From VXYL01 sp965208525 (GTDB taxonomy: Bacteria > Pseudomonadota > Gammaproteobacteria > Pseudomonadales > Azotimanducaceae): a stretch of DNA of 64,000 bases. The stretch spans positions 3,906,001-3,970,000 of the forward strand of contig OZ242340.1 in NCBI GenBank assembly GCA_965208525.1. Direction: 5' to 3'. This document shows positions 1-8,616 of the stretch, piece by piece. Under the pieces are notes generated by a model. The model was not told the origin of the DNA, ran no database searches, and saw nothing but the letters and a program-made list of their open reading frames with translations. The stretch's first letter is position 1. Every line of letters starts with the position of its first letter. The translations under genes were made by a program, and so were the position numbers.

Positions 1-374
1 CCATCGAGACCGACGGCCAAGAGCGCTTCGGTAGCCTGCCGCCGCTGCGCTTGTGTGACTGGGCGGAAAAGCCCGATCGTGGCCCAATGACCGAGCAAAA
101 CGGTGTCGATCACCGAGATCGGGAAACTTCGATCAATCTCCGCCTGCTGGGGCAGATAGGCGATGTCGCCCTGGCGCACGCCGTTGCGTTCCAGGCGCCC
201 ACCAAGAGGCGCCATGCGCCCGATCAACCCCTTGAGCAACGTGCTCTTGCCGGCTCCATTGGGGCCGACCACCGCCGTCATCGAACCGGCCCGGAAGCTG
301 CCCGTCAGGTGATGCACCGCCGGATGGCGGTCGTATCCGAAGGTGACGTCGTGGAGAGAGAACACGGCCGTCAT
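1..374 (-). CDS. znuC: Zinc ABC transporter ATP-binding protein, C-terminus cut by window edge
   Basis: ATPase subunit expected to power high-affinity zinc (or manganese) uptake at the inner membrane. Reading from the ATG at 374, Walker A (GPNGAGKST) lies at residues 37-45 and the Q-loop (LPQQ) at 74-77. The text after the Q-loop (IDTVLLGHWA) matches metal-type family ATPases. About 124 codons are visible and no stop is reached before base 1, so the signature motif and Walker B lie outside the window. The ATG overlaps the TGA of a small upstream frame (ATGA arrangement), which implies translational coupling. Location downstream of zur supports zinc as substrate; a permease gene is expected beyond the left edge. 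Substrate is inferred from context, not from residues. Confidence 0.85.
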   Translation of the reverse strand, partial: MTAVFSLHDVTFGYDRHPAVHHLTGSFRAGSMTAVVGPNGAGKSTLLKGLIGRMAPLGGRLERNGVRQGDIAYLPQQAEIDRSFPISVIDTVLLGHWATIGLFRPVTQAQRRQATEALLAVGLD

Positions 375-532
375 GGCAGCCACCCCATGGCCCAAGCGGC
401 GGCAACCCACAGCAAGGCCGCGAGCGGCACTACCCAGGCAAACTGTGCGACCACACCGCCGCCTAGCGGCGATGCCACGCGCCCAAACCGAGCACCTTGC
501 GCGGCGCCATTGCTCCTGATGGGCCTATGCAT
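371..532 (-). CDS. Possible small membrane protein between zur and znuC
   Basis: A 53-codon frame whose ATG at 532 overlaps an upstream TAG (525-527) and whose TGA overlaps the znuC ATG. It has a basic N-terminus and one hydrophobic segment near the C-terminus (AQFAWVVPLAALLWVAAAWA), consistent with a single-pass inner-membrane peptide. A still shorter frame (about 638 to 525, TTG start) sits between the zur stop and this ATG. I recognise no family. The overlaps suggest a translated chain, but length and lack of homology mean it could be chance or the remnant of a larger gene. Confidence 0.38.
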   Translation of the reverse strand: MHRPIRSNGAAQGARFGRVASPLGGGVVAQFAWVVPLAALLWVAAAWAMGWLP

Positions 533-643
533 CGGAAGGGAGCAACGGCATTGCCTCGGCAACCGGAAGACAGTCCGCCTGGGCCTTGCGGATCATCGCG
601 CCAGCGCCCCCTCGTAATGCTTCGAAGAACCCACTCAAGTCCG

Positions 644-1150
644 TCAGGCCTCGCCCGCTGGGACGCAAGTTGGGCAGGCACCCTCCACCTCGATTACACG
701 TCTCGTCACACGGTACCCCAAGGCCGCAGCATCCTCGGCGAGCACCTGCACGACCCGAGGATCGTCCAGCTCGGTCGATGCCCCACAAGACTCGCAGATG
801 AAGAAAAGACAATCGTGCTGGCGTTCGGGATGCGTGCGGGGGACATATGCGTTGCGACTTTCGATCTTCGATACGAGTCGCTCCGCCATCAGGAACTCAA
901 GCGCCCGATACACGGTGGTCGGTCCGACCCGACGCGAGTGCGTGTGCTCCAATGCCTCGATCAGTGCGTATGCGCCCGTCGGCCGCCCCCTCTCCCAGAG
1001 CAACTCGAGGACCTGCCGCCTGAGCGTGGTTAGCTTGGTCCCGCGCGCGGCGCAAAGGGACGCTGCCAGGGCAACCCGTTCAGCTGGCGCATGCGGCTTT
1101 CGGCAGTTGGGATCGGTGCAGGGCTGAGGTTGGGTCGGGGGGAGTCCCAC
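644..1150 (-). CDS. zur: Zur, zinc uptake regulator (Fur family)
   Basis: Zinc-sensing repressor of the Fur family, 168 residues from a GTG at 1150 preceded by GGAGG. The winged-helix part carries the Zur-like PTTVYRALEFL recognition region; the dimerisation part carries two CxxC pairs (CESC, CPTC) typical of the structural zinc site. KIESRNAYV and the spacing between the pairs resemble Zur rather than Fur or PerR. An additional N-terminal C-x4-C (CTDPNC, residues 11-16) is present. The gene heads a minus-strand unit leading to znuC and is divergent from the CobW gene across a Zur-box-like palindrome, so autoregulation is likely. Confidence 0.9.
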   Translation of the reverse strand: MGLPPTQPQPCTDPNCRKPHAPAERVALAASLCAARGTKLTTLRRQVLELLWERGRPTGAYALIEALEHTHSRRVGPTTVYRALEFLMAERLVSKIESRNAYVPRTHPERQHDCLFFICESCGASTELDDPRVVQVLAEDAAALGYRVTRRVIEVEGACPTCVPAGEA

Positions 1151-1180
1151 GACATGGACCTCCGTTGCAGACGTTCGGAT

Positions 1181-1198
1181 GAAACGTTATAACATTAC
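1181..1198. promoter_or_regulatory. Zur-box-like palindrome between zur and the CobW gene
   Basis: GAAACGTTATAACATTAC is an 18-base near-perfect palindrome (reverse complement GTAATGTTATAACGTTTC) with the GTTATAAC core and ATGTTATA half-sites of known proteobacterial Zur operators. It lies 31 bases upstream of the zur start and 91 bases upstream of the CobW start, so one operator could serve both directions. Binding by this Zur is inferred. Confidence 0.75.
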
Positions 1199-1288
1199 CT
1201 TTTGCGATGGCAAAGAGCCGGCGATTCCTCGCGTCGCCCAAACCTCGAAGGCGATCTGACGACCAGGCAGCATTTGCAGGAGAACCAG

Positions 1289-2635
1289 ATGAACATGCCG
1301 CCCAAAGTACCCGTCTCCATCCTCACCGGCTTCCTCGGCTCCGGCAAGACGACCCTGCTCAATCGCATCCTGAGCGAGGAGCATGGCAAGCGCATAGCGG
1401 TGATTGAAAACGAGTTCGGGGAAGTCGGCATCGATCAGGCGCTCGTCATCGACGCCGACGAGGAGATATTCGAGATGTCGAACGGCTGCATCTGCTGCAC
1501 GGTGCGTGGAGACCTGATTCGCGTGCTCGGCAACCTCATGAAGCGCCGCGACAAGTTCGACTATGTGCTGGTGGAGACCACAGGGCTCGCAGATCCTGGC
1601 CCGGTCGCTCAGACCTTCTTCATGGACGACGAGATTCGCGCGGAGTTCTCGCTCGACGGGATCGTCACGCTCGTCGATGCGGCCCACATCGAGCAACAGC
1701 TTGGCCGAAGCGACGAAAGCACCGAGCAAGTCGCGTTCGCAGACGTCCTCGTCCTCAACAAAACAGACCTCGTCAACGACGAGGCCCTCGACAGGCTCGA
1801 AGCTCGGCTTCGGGAAATGAACCGAATGGCGCAGGTGGTACGCAGCGAGCGCGCCGACGTCCCTGTAGACACCGTACTCAACCTCGATGCCTTCAACCTC
1901 GACGACGTGCTCGAGCGTCGTCCCACCTTTCTTGAGCCGGAGTACCCGTTCGAGTGGACTGGTGTCTATTCGCTCGGTGTCGGTCGTTTCGAACTCAGCC
2001 TGGCCGACGGACCGGATCCGGCGATGTCGCTAGTCGTCGTGCCCCACCAAGAACCGGACGACGCTGCCTTGCGTGAGGGTGCGGAGTGGTGCGTGAGGCG
2101 GTATGCGGAACCTGCGCAGCTCATTGAGCCGGGAGACGAGATTCCGGTCGGCAAGCACGTGAACCTCAAGCTCGACTCCCCCGGGCGCAAGTCGTTCACC
2201 CTCGTGGTTGATGTGCCCTTGCGGGTTGGCCTGTACGCCCAGCACACCGCCGAAGAGTTCGACCTCCATCTCAAGGACGCGCTAGGAGCGACGATCGGGC
2301 CAGAGGCCGAGCGCACTTGGGTGGCGCAGCACGAGCACGACGACGAGGTGGGTTCGATCGCCATCGAGACCGACGGCGACGTCGACGCCGAAAGGCTCAA
2401 CGCCTGGCTTGGCCGATTGCTCCGTGAGCGCGGCGTGGACATCTTCCGAATGAAGGGCTTCATCAGCCTTGCTGGCGAGTCGCGTCGCTTCGTCTTCCAA
2501 GGCGTTCACATGCTTTTTGACGGCCAGCCGGATCGACCTTGGGGAGACTCGCCCCGGCGCAATCAGCTCGTGTTCATCGGTCGCAACCTCGATGGGGAGA
2601 GCATGCGCCAGGGTTTCGAGGCATGCCTGGTCTGA
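1289..2635 (+). CDS. COG0523/CobW-family GTPase, putative zinc metallochaperone
   Basis: G3E-family GTPase, 448 residues. P-loop GFLGSGKTT at 14-22, the GCICC metal motif with C67, C69, C70, guanine-specificity motif NKTD at 157-160, and a C-terminal CobW_C domain with an acidic, His-bearing linker (HEHDDE). The start at 1289 is preceded by AGGAGA; an in-frame earlier ATG at 1202 lies beside the operator and has no good ribosome site. Zur-controlled COG0523 proteins are thought to hand zinc to essential enzymes under starvation; the Zur box upstream places this gene in that group. The client protein is unknown. The next gene starts inside its last codons. Confidence 0.88.
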   Translation: MNMPPKVPVSILTGFLGSGKTTLLNRILSEEHGKRIAVIENEFGEVGIDQALVIDADEEIFEMSNGCICCTVRGDLIRVLGNLMKRRDKFDYVLVETTGLADPGPVAQTFFMDDEIRAEFSLDGIVTLVDAAHIEQQLGRSDESTEQVAFADVLVLNKTDLVNDEALDRLEARLREMNRMAQVVRSERADVPVDTVLNLDAFNLDDVLERRPTFLEPEYPFEWTGVYSLGVGRFELSLADGPDPAMSLVVVPHQEPDDAALREGAEWCVRRYAEPAQLIEPGDEIPVGKHVNLKLDSPGRKSFTLVVDVPLRVGLYAQHTAEEFDLHLKDALGATIGPEAERTWVAQHEHDDEVGSIAIETDGDVDAERLNAWLGRLLRERGVDIFRMKGFISLAGESRRFVFQGVHMLFDGQPDRPWGDSPRRNQLVFIGRNLDGESMRQGFEACLV

Positions 2636-3663
2636 ACGCCGACAGCGCAACCGGTGTCCTCCATCGGGGCTGGTCTGCAACGGTCGACGACTACGCCATC
2701 GCCGGCGGGTGGACCCGCCGAGGTGAAACGCTGGTGGTCGCCGACGCCGCCGGCGGTGTCCACGCGTTCGACGGCAAGTCCGGTGCAAGCGCGTGGGCGG
2801 GCCATGTGGCTCACGATGGAGGAGTGCTTGCAACGGCGATCCACCCAACCGAACACACATTCGCTACGGCTGGCCAAGACGGACGAGTCCTCCTCTGGGG
2901 TATCGCCGAAGGTCAGGTGCGAAAGGCCATCGACGTCGGCACGGGTTGGGTGGAGAACGTGGCCTGGTCGCCGGACAGCAGTTGGCTCGCGGCGTCTTCC
3001 TCTCGGCAGGTTCGCGCGTATGACGCGAACGGCAGGGAGCGTTGGCACACCGACGACCACCCCAGCACGGTCAGTGCGATCTCCTGGTCCCACGCAGGGG
3101 AACTGGCGACGGCCTGCTACGGTCGGGTTGCGTTCTTCGGAGCGTCCACGGGCAAGCTTCGCCAGACGCTTGAGTGGAAGGGTTCCTTGGTGTCGATGGC
3201 ACTGAGCCCGGACGGCGATGTCGTGGCGTGCGGCAGCCAAGACAACTCGGTGCACTTCTGGCGGCGCTCGACGGAGGACGACTCCATGATGTCCGGCTAT
3301 ACCGGCAAACCGTCGGCCTTGGCCTTCGATGACACGGGCACACTATTGGCCACCGGCGGAGGCCATTGTGTGACGGTCTGGAGCTTCCAAGGAGGTGGCC
3401 CGGAGGGCTCGAGCCCCGGCATTTTGGACCTTCATATCCAACCCGTCACGACGCTTGCCTTCGCCCGACGCAAGTTGCGCCTGGCTTCTGGGGGCCGCGA
3501 TGGTGGTGTGGTTGTGTGGTCGCTTCGGCGAAGTGGCGAAGGCGGTCCGATCGGCGCCGCAGTCGTGGCGGGCGTGGTATCCGGACTGTATTGGCGGCCG
3601 GACGGGCGCGCACTTGCCGCCCTCGACGCCCGGGGTGGCGTGACAGTCTGGCGGGTACGGTGA
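2623..3663 (+). CDS. WD40-repeat protein coupled to the CobW GTPase
   Basis: 346 residues from an ATG at 2623 that overlaps the CobW stop by 13 bases, so translation is probably coupled. Repeated blades end in WD-like pairs (VLLWGIA, VHFWRRS, VTVWSFQ, VVVWSLR, VTVWRVR) with GH-type turns, consistent with about seven blades of one propeller. No signal peptide, hence cytoplasmic. WD40 proteins are scaffolds; coupling to a metallochaperone GTPase suggests it helps present client proteins or senses zinc status, but nothing in the sequence shows the partner. Confidence 0.82.
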   Translation: MPGLNADSATGVLHRGWSATVDDYAIAGGWTRRGETLVVADAAGGVHAFDGKSGASAWAGHVAHDGGVLATAIHPTEHTFATAGQDGRVLLWGIAEGQVRKAIDVGTGWVENVAWSPDSSWLAASSSRQVRAYDANGRERWHTDDHPSTVSAISWSHAGELATACYGRVAFFGASTGKLRQTLEWKGSLVSMALSPDGDVVACGSQDNSVHFWRRSTEDDSMMSGYTGKPSALAFDDTGTLLATGGGHCVTVWSFQGGGPEGSSPGILDLHIQPVTTLAFARRKLRLASGGRDGGVVVWSLRRSGEGGPIGAAVVAGVVSGLYWRPDGRALAALDARGGVTVWRVR

Positions 3664-3816
3664 GCGAGCGCCCGAGACATCGCCCCTGTGGAAGGCGTGA
3701 GAGATCCGAGGCAACCGGTACCGGCGGTGGTCCGCCGATGGGCGCGTTTGACCGACCTCCGGCAACGTGTGACGCTTGCACCGATCATCTTCGCCACCAC
3801 CAAGGGAGGCACTCGC

Positions 3817-4308
3817 ATGACTAGCGCAGCGAAGGAATATCGGGACGGCATCCTGTCGGCGTGGCGGGGCGAGCAATGGGGCAGGGAGTTTTTCGAGATG
3901 CTGGCCGCGGCGACCGACGACGCCGACCGACGCGCCAAATGGGAGGTGCTCGCGGAACTCGAGCGAGCGACCGGCGGTGTTTTGCTGCCACTCGTCGCCG
4001 ACGCCGACGACGGCCCCCGGGCGGAGAAGCGCGCAGACCTGGATGCGGCCGCAGCGGCATATGGAGCGTTGCCTTATGCCGACGCCCTGCAGCGAATGAT
4101 GACGCTCGTCGAGCCCGCCATCGAGCGTTTCCGGGGGCTTCTCGACTTGGCACCGGAGGAACACCGCGAGGCGGTGCAGATTTTGTTCGACCACGAGGTT
4201 GCCATCCAAGAATTTGCCAAACGCGAGCTGGCCGGGGACACCGCAACGTCGCTCGATCCTGTACACGACGTCATCGCCCGGGCACGTGCGTCGGAACTCG
4301 CGGCCTGA
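3817..4308 (+). CDS. Helical protein of unknown function, possibly ferritin-like
   Basis: 163 residues starting at ATG 3817 behind AAGGGAGG. The sequence is strongly helical with Glu/His positions spaced along predicted helices (REFFEML, AELERATG, DHEVAIQEFAKREL) resembling the four-helix ferritin-like fold, but I cannot assign a family. No signal peptide. It ends 15 bases before the PPOX-fold gene and probably shares its transcript. If the ferritin-like guess is right, a metal-binding role would fit the zinc neighbourhood; this is inference. Confidence 0.65.
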   Translation: MTSAAKEYRDGILSAWRGEQWGREFFEMLAAATDDADRRAKWEVLAELERATGGVLLPLVADADDGPRAEKRADLDAAAAAYGALPYADALQRMMTLVEPAIERFRGLLDLAPEEHREAVQILFDHEVAIQEFAKRELAGDTATSLDPVHDVIARARASELAA

Positions 4309-4323
4309 GCAAAGGAGGCATCC

Positions 4324-4743
4324 ATGACCGCATTGAATCAGCAGGAAAAGGAAGCCTTCCTGAGCGAACTGCACGTCGGTGTTCTGTCCGTTCCCCAAGA
4401 CGGACGTGGCCCTCTCACGGCGCCCATCTGGTACTGCTACGCCCCCCGCGAGAACCTCTGGATCATGATCGGCCGCGACTCCCGCAAGGCCGGGCTGCTC
4501 GAGGTAGGCACCCGAGTGTCGCTCTGCGCGCAGAACGAAGAGCCCCCCTACTCCTACGTCACCGCGGAGGGGCCAGTCGAAAGCGTCCGGCCCGGCACCC
4601 ACGAGGACATCCTGGAACTAGCAACCCGCTACCTCGGCGAAGAGGACGGCAAGTCCTACGCCGAGAGCATGCCGGCCGGCACCAGCTTGACGGTCACCAT
4701 ACGGCCGGAGACTTGGCTCGCAGTGGACTACTCGCGACGGTAG
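4324..4743 (+). CDS. Pyridoxamine 5'-phosphate oxidase-fold protein
   Basis: 139 residues with the split beta-barrel pattern of PPOX-like flavin-binding proteins: N-terminal strand HVGVLSV, then PLTAPIWY, LWIMIGRDSRKAGLL and a YVTAEGPVE strand. Family members bind FMN, F420 or haem, or lack activity; the substrate cannot be read from sequence. Start is supported by AAAGGAGG 7 bases upstream. Co-directional with the preceding helical protein and 45 bases before the next start, so likely one operon with the CobW block. Confidence 0.78.
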   Translation: MTALNQQEKEAFLSELHVGVLSVPQDGRGPLTAPIWYCYAPRENLWIMIGRDSRKAGLLEVGTRVSLCAQNEEPPYSYVTAEGPVESVRPGTHEDILELATRYLGEEDGKSYAESMPAGTSLTVTIRPETWLAVDYSRR

Positions 4744-4788
4744 CTCGACGATTGTGACGGGATCCAACGTGTGCCAAAATGGTGCGCC

Positions 4789-5085
4789 ATGTCGCTAATC
4801 ACTCGGCACAAGTGGTGGTCAGGGCTGGTTACGGCCGTGGTCTTGGCCGGGCAAGCCTTCTCCGTTGTCCATGCGGGTGAATTTGGCCCACATCCCCATG
4901 AGCACGACGGCGTCGCTTGCCTTGCGATCCTGACCGATGAGCAGGATGGGTCCGTTGCGACTGCCAATGTTGCCGCGCCCACGTTCATTGCCCTGGTGTC
5001 TGCTGCATCCCCATCCGCGGGACAAGCACCGCCAAGGCGTGTCCTCTCGATTCGCCATCCGCCTACCGGCCCACCCGCGACCTAA
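4789..5085 (+). CDS. Small exported His-rich protein, DUF2946-like
   Basis: 98 residues from ATG 4789 (a GTG 18 bases earlier is in frame). An N-terminal hydrophobic segment (residues about 11-28) ends in a plausible signal-peptidase site (VVHA/GE). The mature part has a His/Asp/Cys patch (HPHEHDGVAC) and ends in a Pro-rich RHPPTGPP tail, the layout of DUF2946-like small proteins often found in front of metal-related TonB receptors. A periplasmic zinc-binding role is an inference from the patch and from neighbours. Confidence 0.6.
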   Translation: MSLITRHKWWSGLVTAVVLAGQAFSVVHAGEFGPHPHEHDGVACLAILTDEQDGSVATANVAAPTFIALVSAASPSAGQAPPRRVLSIRHPPTGPPAT

Positions 5086-5178
5086 AGCTCTTTGAACTCG
5101 TTGCACCGTTAGGGACGCAGCCGCGTTGCCGTGCCGTCTTTTGCGGCAATTCAATGACTTAAAACAGATCGAGAGAAC

Positions 5179-7380
5179 ATGACCAAACTCACATCCAAGC
5201 CGGCAGCGCTTGCGTGCGCTGCCGCAATCCTCGTTCCGTGCGCGCTGCCCATTGCAGCGGAAACGACCCAGACCAGCGATTCCGGACCGGCCGTGGAAGA
5301 GGTGTTCGTAGTTGGCAAGCGCCGAGCTTATCAAGGCAATTTCGACAATCTCGAAAAACCATCGGCGGATCAGACCATAGATGAGGACCTGTTGCGCGAA
5401 GTCGGCGCAATCAACCTCAACGAGGCGCTGGACTTGTCAGCATCTGTTGCCCGCCAAAACAATTTCGGCGGTTTGTGGAATAGCTTTTCGGTTCGCGGCT
5501 TCTCAGGCGACATCAACTTGCCGAGTGGCTTCCTGGTTAACGGGTTCAATGCCGGGAGGGGGTTTGCCGGACCACGGGACTTGGCAGGCATTGACTCGGT
5601 GGAGGTGCTCAAAGGCCCGCGCTCAGCGTTGTTTGGGCGTGGCGAGCCTGGCGGCACGGTTAATCTGGTCACCAAACGGCCGGAGTTCGAGACAGCGCGT
5701 GCATTCCGTGCTACCTACGGTCGCTGGAATCAGATGCGTCTCGAAGGGGATGTTCAAGCCACGCCAGCAACCAACGACGAGTTGGGCGTGCGCGTTGTAG
5801 CATTCTACGAGGATGCGGACAGCTTCAGGGATACCGTTCAGACAGAGCGTGTAGGCCTTTACCCGTCCATCACCTGGGATGTTTCCGATGCAACCAGCTT
5901 GACCTACGAACTGGAGTTCACCGAGCAGGAGATTCCCTTCGATCGAGGTGTCGCCTATTCGGAGACCTACGGTTTCACGCCGCGCGAAACGTTCGTTGGC
6001 GAGCCTGGCGACGGCCCGATTGCGACCGAGGTGCTTGGCCATCAGCTCGAAGCCCAGCACAACTTCTCTGGGAACTGGAGCCTGTTGGCCGGCCTCGGCT
6101 ACAGAGATACGTCCTTTGAGGGCAACGCATCCGAAACCAACTTCGGCGGGCGCCAGACTTACTTTCTGGATGGTCGAAGCTTGTCCCGGTTTTTCCGCTA
6201 TCGAAACTTTGCGTCGGATTACTTCGTGGCCCGCGCCGAAGTTGCGGGTGAATTCGATTCCGGCTCACTGCGTCACAGACTGCTAGTGGGCGCTGACTTT
6301 GACCGTTTCGACATCAGCCACTTCATCCTGCGTTACCGACCCGGCTGGTTTCCGAGGGACACGGACATCAACGCGCTGGACCCCGCAGCCTATCTGCTCC
6401 TAGACGTACTCAATCCAGTCTATGGCCAGTTCCCACAGCCTGTGCCTGGCCCCAACACGAACCGCGACGAAGACCTTACGGGATTCGGCATCTATCTGCA
6501 GGACCAGATCGATGTGACCGACCGGTTGCAAGTACGCGTGGGGCTTCGCTGGGATGACTTTGAGCACGACTTGACCAACCTCAACGCCTCTCCCGCTACT
6601 ACGGCCACGTCATCGGACACTCGCGTCTCACCCCAGTTCGGTGCGGTTTACTCCGTCAACCAGCGCTTGAGCCTCTACGCTTCCTATGGCGAAGGCTTCC
6701 GGCAGCAACCAGGATCTGACTATCAAGGCAACCAGTTCGCGCCCAACCTCACGGAGTCGGCCGAGATCGGGCTGAAACTGGACGTTGCGCAGGTTTCTGA
6801 AGGAGTCTCTGGCTCGCTCACACTCTCGCTGTTCGACATCGATCAGAGCAACATCCTAGTGAACGACGACCGGCCAGCAGCCGTAGCCGCAGGGTGGTTT
6901 TCTCACGATGCCGGTGCGGCGGCCAGCCGCGGGCTTGAAGTTGACGCAGACCTCGCCTTCGAGCGGGGATTCAGTCTATGGTTTTCCTACGCGTACACCG
7001 ATGCCGAGTTCACCACGACTAGTCTCGAAGCGGATTGGGGTGTGACGATCGAAGCGGGAGATCCCCTCATCAACTCGCCAAAGCACCAGATGAGTTTGCA
7101 TGTCAGCCAGGTTTTCCAAGTAGGCGGCATGGCGGCGCAGTTGGGTGCTGGAGTTCAACACACCGGTAAGCGTCTTGGGTTCACGGCCTTTGACTTTACC
7201 TTGCCGAGCTATACCACCGCGCGACTCTTTGGCCAGATCAACCCCACAGAGCGCCTCGCCATTCGCCTGGACCTAGACAACGCGTTTGACGAGGAGTACT
7301 ACACCAACTCGTATGCGGACGTCTGGGTAGAGCCGGGGGCACCGCGACGCTTCCGCGTCACGGCGTCCTATTCGCTGTAG
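5179..7380 (+). CDS. TonB-dependent outer-membrane receptor, siderophore-receptor type
   Basis: 733 residues. Signal peptide in the first 27 residues, then a TonB-box-like VEEVFVVG, a plug domain (SVRGFSGD, VEVLKGPRSALFGRGEPGGTVN) and a 22-strand-type barrel ending in an aromatic-terminated strand (FRVTASYSL). The GRGEPGGTVNLVTKRP plug signature is that of siderophore receptors. Position next to the CobW/DUF2946 genes suggests a zinc complex or other metallophore as ligand instead of Fe(III), but the ligand cannot be deduced. No Zur box was found directly upstream (5086-5178), so any zinc control would act by read-through. Confidence 0.9.
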   Translation: MTKLTSKPAALACAAAILVPCALPIAAETTQTSDSGPAVEEVFVVGKRRAYQGNFDNLEKPSADQTIDEDLLREVGAINLNEALDLSASVARQNNFGGLWNSFSVRGFSGDINLPSGFLVNGFNAGRGFAGPRDLAGIDSVEVLKGPRSALFGRGEPGGTVNLVTKRPEFETARAFRATYGRWNQMRLEGDVQATPATNDELGVRVVAFYEDADSFRDTVQTERVGLYPSITWDVSDATSLTYELEFTEQEIPFDRGVAYSETYGFTPRETFVGEPGDGPIATEVLGHQLEAQHNFSGNWSLLAGLGYRDTSFEGNASETNFGGRQTYFLDGRSLSRFFRYRNFASDYFVARAEVAGEFDSGSLRHRLLVGADFDRFDISHFILRYRPGWFPRDTDINALDPAAYLLLDVLNPVYGQFPQPVPGPNTNRDEDLTGFGIYLQDQIDVTDRLQVRVGLRWDDFEHDLTNLNASPATTATSSDTRVSPQFGAVYSVNQRLSLYASYGEGFRQQPGSDYQGNQFAPNLTESAEIGLKLDVAQVSEGVSGSLTLSLFDIDQSNILVNDDRPAAVAAGWFSHDAGAAASRGLEVDADLAFERGFSLWFSYAYTDAEFTTTSLEADWGVTIEAGDPLINSPKHQMSLHVSQVFQVGGMAAQLGAGVQHTGKRLGFTAFDFTLPSYTTARLFGQINPTERLAIRLDLDNAFDEEYYTNSYADVWVEPGAPRRFRVTASYSL

Positions 7381-7389
7381 TAAGGCGGC

Positions 7390-7423
7390 GTCTGCGGCGC
7401 GACACCGAGGTCGCGCCTCAGAC
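7390..7423 (+). terminator. Hairpin after the TonB receptor gene
   Basis: GTCTGCGGCGCGA and TCGCGCCTCAGAC pair over 13 positions with one mismatch around an 8-base loop, 9 bases after the stop. There is no T-tract, so it may be a weak terminator or a processing or attenuation structure separating the receptor from the downstream transporter genes. Confidence 0.4.
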
Positions 7424-7455
7424 CAGCCCATGGTCATCCATCGAGCCGAAAGCCC

Positions 7456-8616
7456 ATGACCCGCGAAAGCGCCCCCGCAACCCGGATCGCGTCGCTGGAC
7501 ATCCTGCGGGGCGTGGTCATCCTGTTGATGATGTTGGACCACGTTCGTGAGCGCTTTTACATGCACACACGGACCGGAGACCCGATGTTCGAGTCGATAG
7601 AACCCGATCTGTTCATCACACGCTACCTGACACACCTGTGCGCACCGGTGTTCATTTTCCTGGCGGGGCTCTCGGCATGGCTTTATGCACACCCGGCTGG
7701 CCTCCAACATCGATCGCCAGCGGGCTTTCTGTTCAGACGGGGCTTGGTCATCATATTGATCGAGCTGGTGCTCTATTATCTCGTCTGGGTTGACAGCTAC
7801 CCGTCATACCTGTTCCTGCAGGTGCTCTGGGCCATCGGCCTCGGCATGATTGGGCTATCTCTGGCTTGCCGACTTAACTACTGGTGGCTAGGCGCCCTAG
7901 GCTTTGTAATCGTGTTTGGACACAACGCCCTCGGGCCCATCCACTTTGAACCCGGCGATTTCGGATACGTGCTGTGGACGGTGCTTCACGATCCCGGCGA
8001 AGTCGGGCAGGTCGGAGGCTTGACGATCAGTCTCTCCTACCCCGCCTTGCCGTGGTTCGGGGTCATTCTTCTCGGCTATTTCGCGGGGCCGTTGTACGCG
8101 CATTCAGCTTCTGCGCCCAGAAGACGGAAGGTGCTGCTTGGCTCCGGGGCTTCGTGCTTGGCGCTGTTGCTGTTGCTGCGAGGCTTCAATCTCTATGGAG
8201 AGGCGCTGCCGTGGTCAGCACAGCAAACGGCGGCCCAGACCGTCATGTCGTTCCTGAACTTCACGAAGTATCCGCCTTCCCTCGACTTCCTGTTGGCCAC
8301 GCTCGGCATCGGTCTTTTGCTCTTGGCATGGTTCGAGTCAACGCGCGGAGCAAAGTGGCTGTGGGGCGCGATTCAGGACTTCGGCTCGGTGCCGTTGTTT
8401 CTCTACGTCGTGCATCTGTACGTCCTATTGGCAGCATACTGGGGTCTGTTCCTGGCTTTTGGCCCAACCCACGGTGAACGTTTTGGCTTCAGCAGCGTTG
8501 TCTGGATTTGGGCGGGCGCCGCCGCCCTGGTGCTGGCGCACTATCCCATCGCGAGAGCTTTCGCGTCCTATAAGCACCGAGAGAAGCGCAACAAGCCGTG
8601 GCTGAGTTACTTGTGA
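7456..8616 (+). CDS. DUF1624 / heparan-glucosaminide acetyltransferase-like membrane protein
   Basis: 386 residues with roughly ten hydrophobic segments. The N-terminus RIASLDILRGVVILLMMLDH and the following THLCAPVFIFLAGLSAW are hallmarks of the DUF1624/YeiB/HGSNAT superfamily, whose characterised members move acyl groups across membranes or remain unassigned. The stop codon overlaps the GTG proposed for the ABC ATPase (GTGA), so it is the first gene of a four-gene unit with an ABC-2 transporter. Its acceptor substrate is unknown. Confidence 0.8.
   Translation: MTRESAPATRIASLDILRGVVILLMMLDHVRERFYMHTRTGDPMFESIEPDLFITRYLTHLCAPVFIFLAGLSAWLYAHPAGLQHRSPAGFLFRRGLVIILIELVLYYLVWVDSYPSYLFLQVLWAIGLGMIGLSLACRLNYWWLGALGFVIVFGHNALGPIHFEPGDFGYVLWTVLHDPGEVGQVGGLTISLSYPALPWFGVILLGYFAGPLYAHSASAPRRRKVLLGSGASCLALLLLLRGFNLYGEALPWSAQQTAAQTVMSFLNFTKYPPSLDFLLATLGIGLLLLAWFESTRGAKWLWGAIQDFGSVPLFLYVVHLYVLLAAYWGLFLAFGPTHGERFGFSSVVWIWAGAAALVLAHYPIARAFASYKHREKRNKPWLSYL

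Noticed and set aside
5086..5178. A second Zur box before the TonB receptor
   Set aside because: No GTTATAAC-like palindrome is present in this gap.
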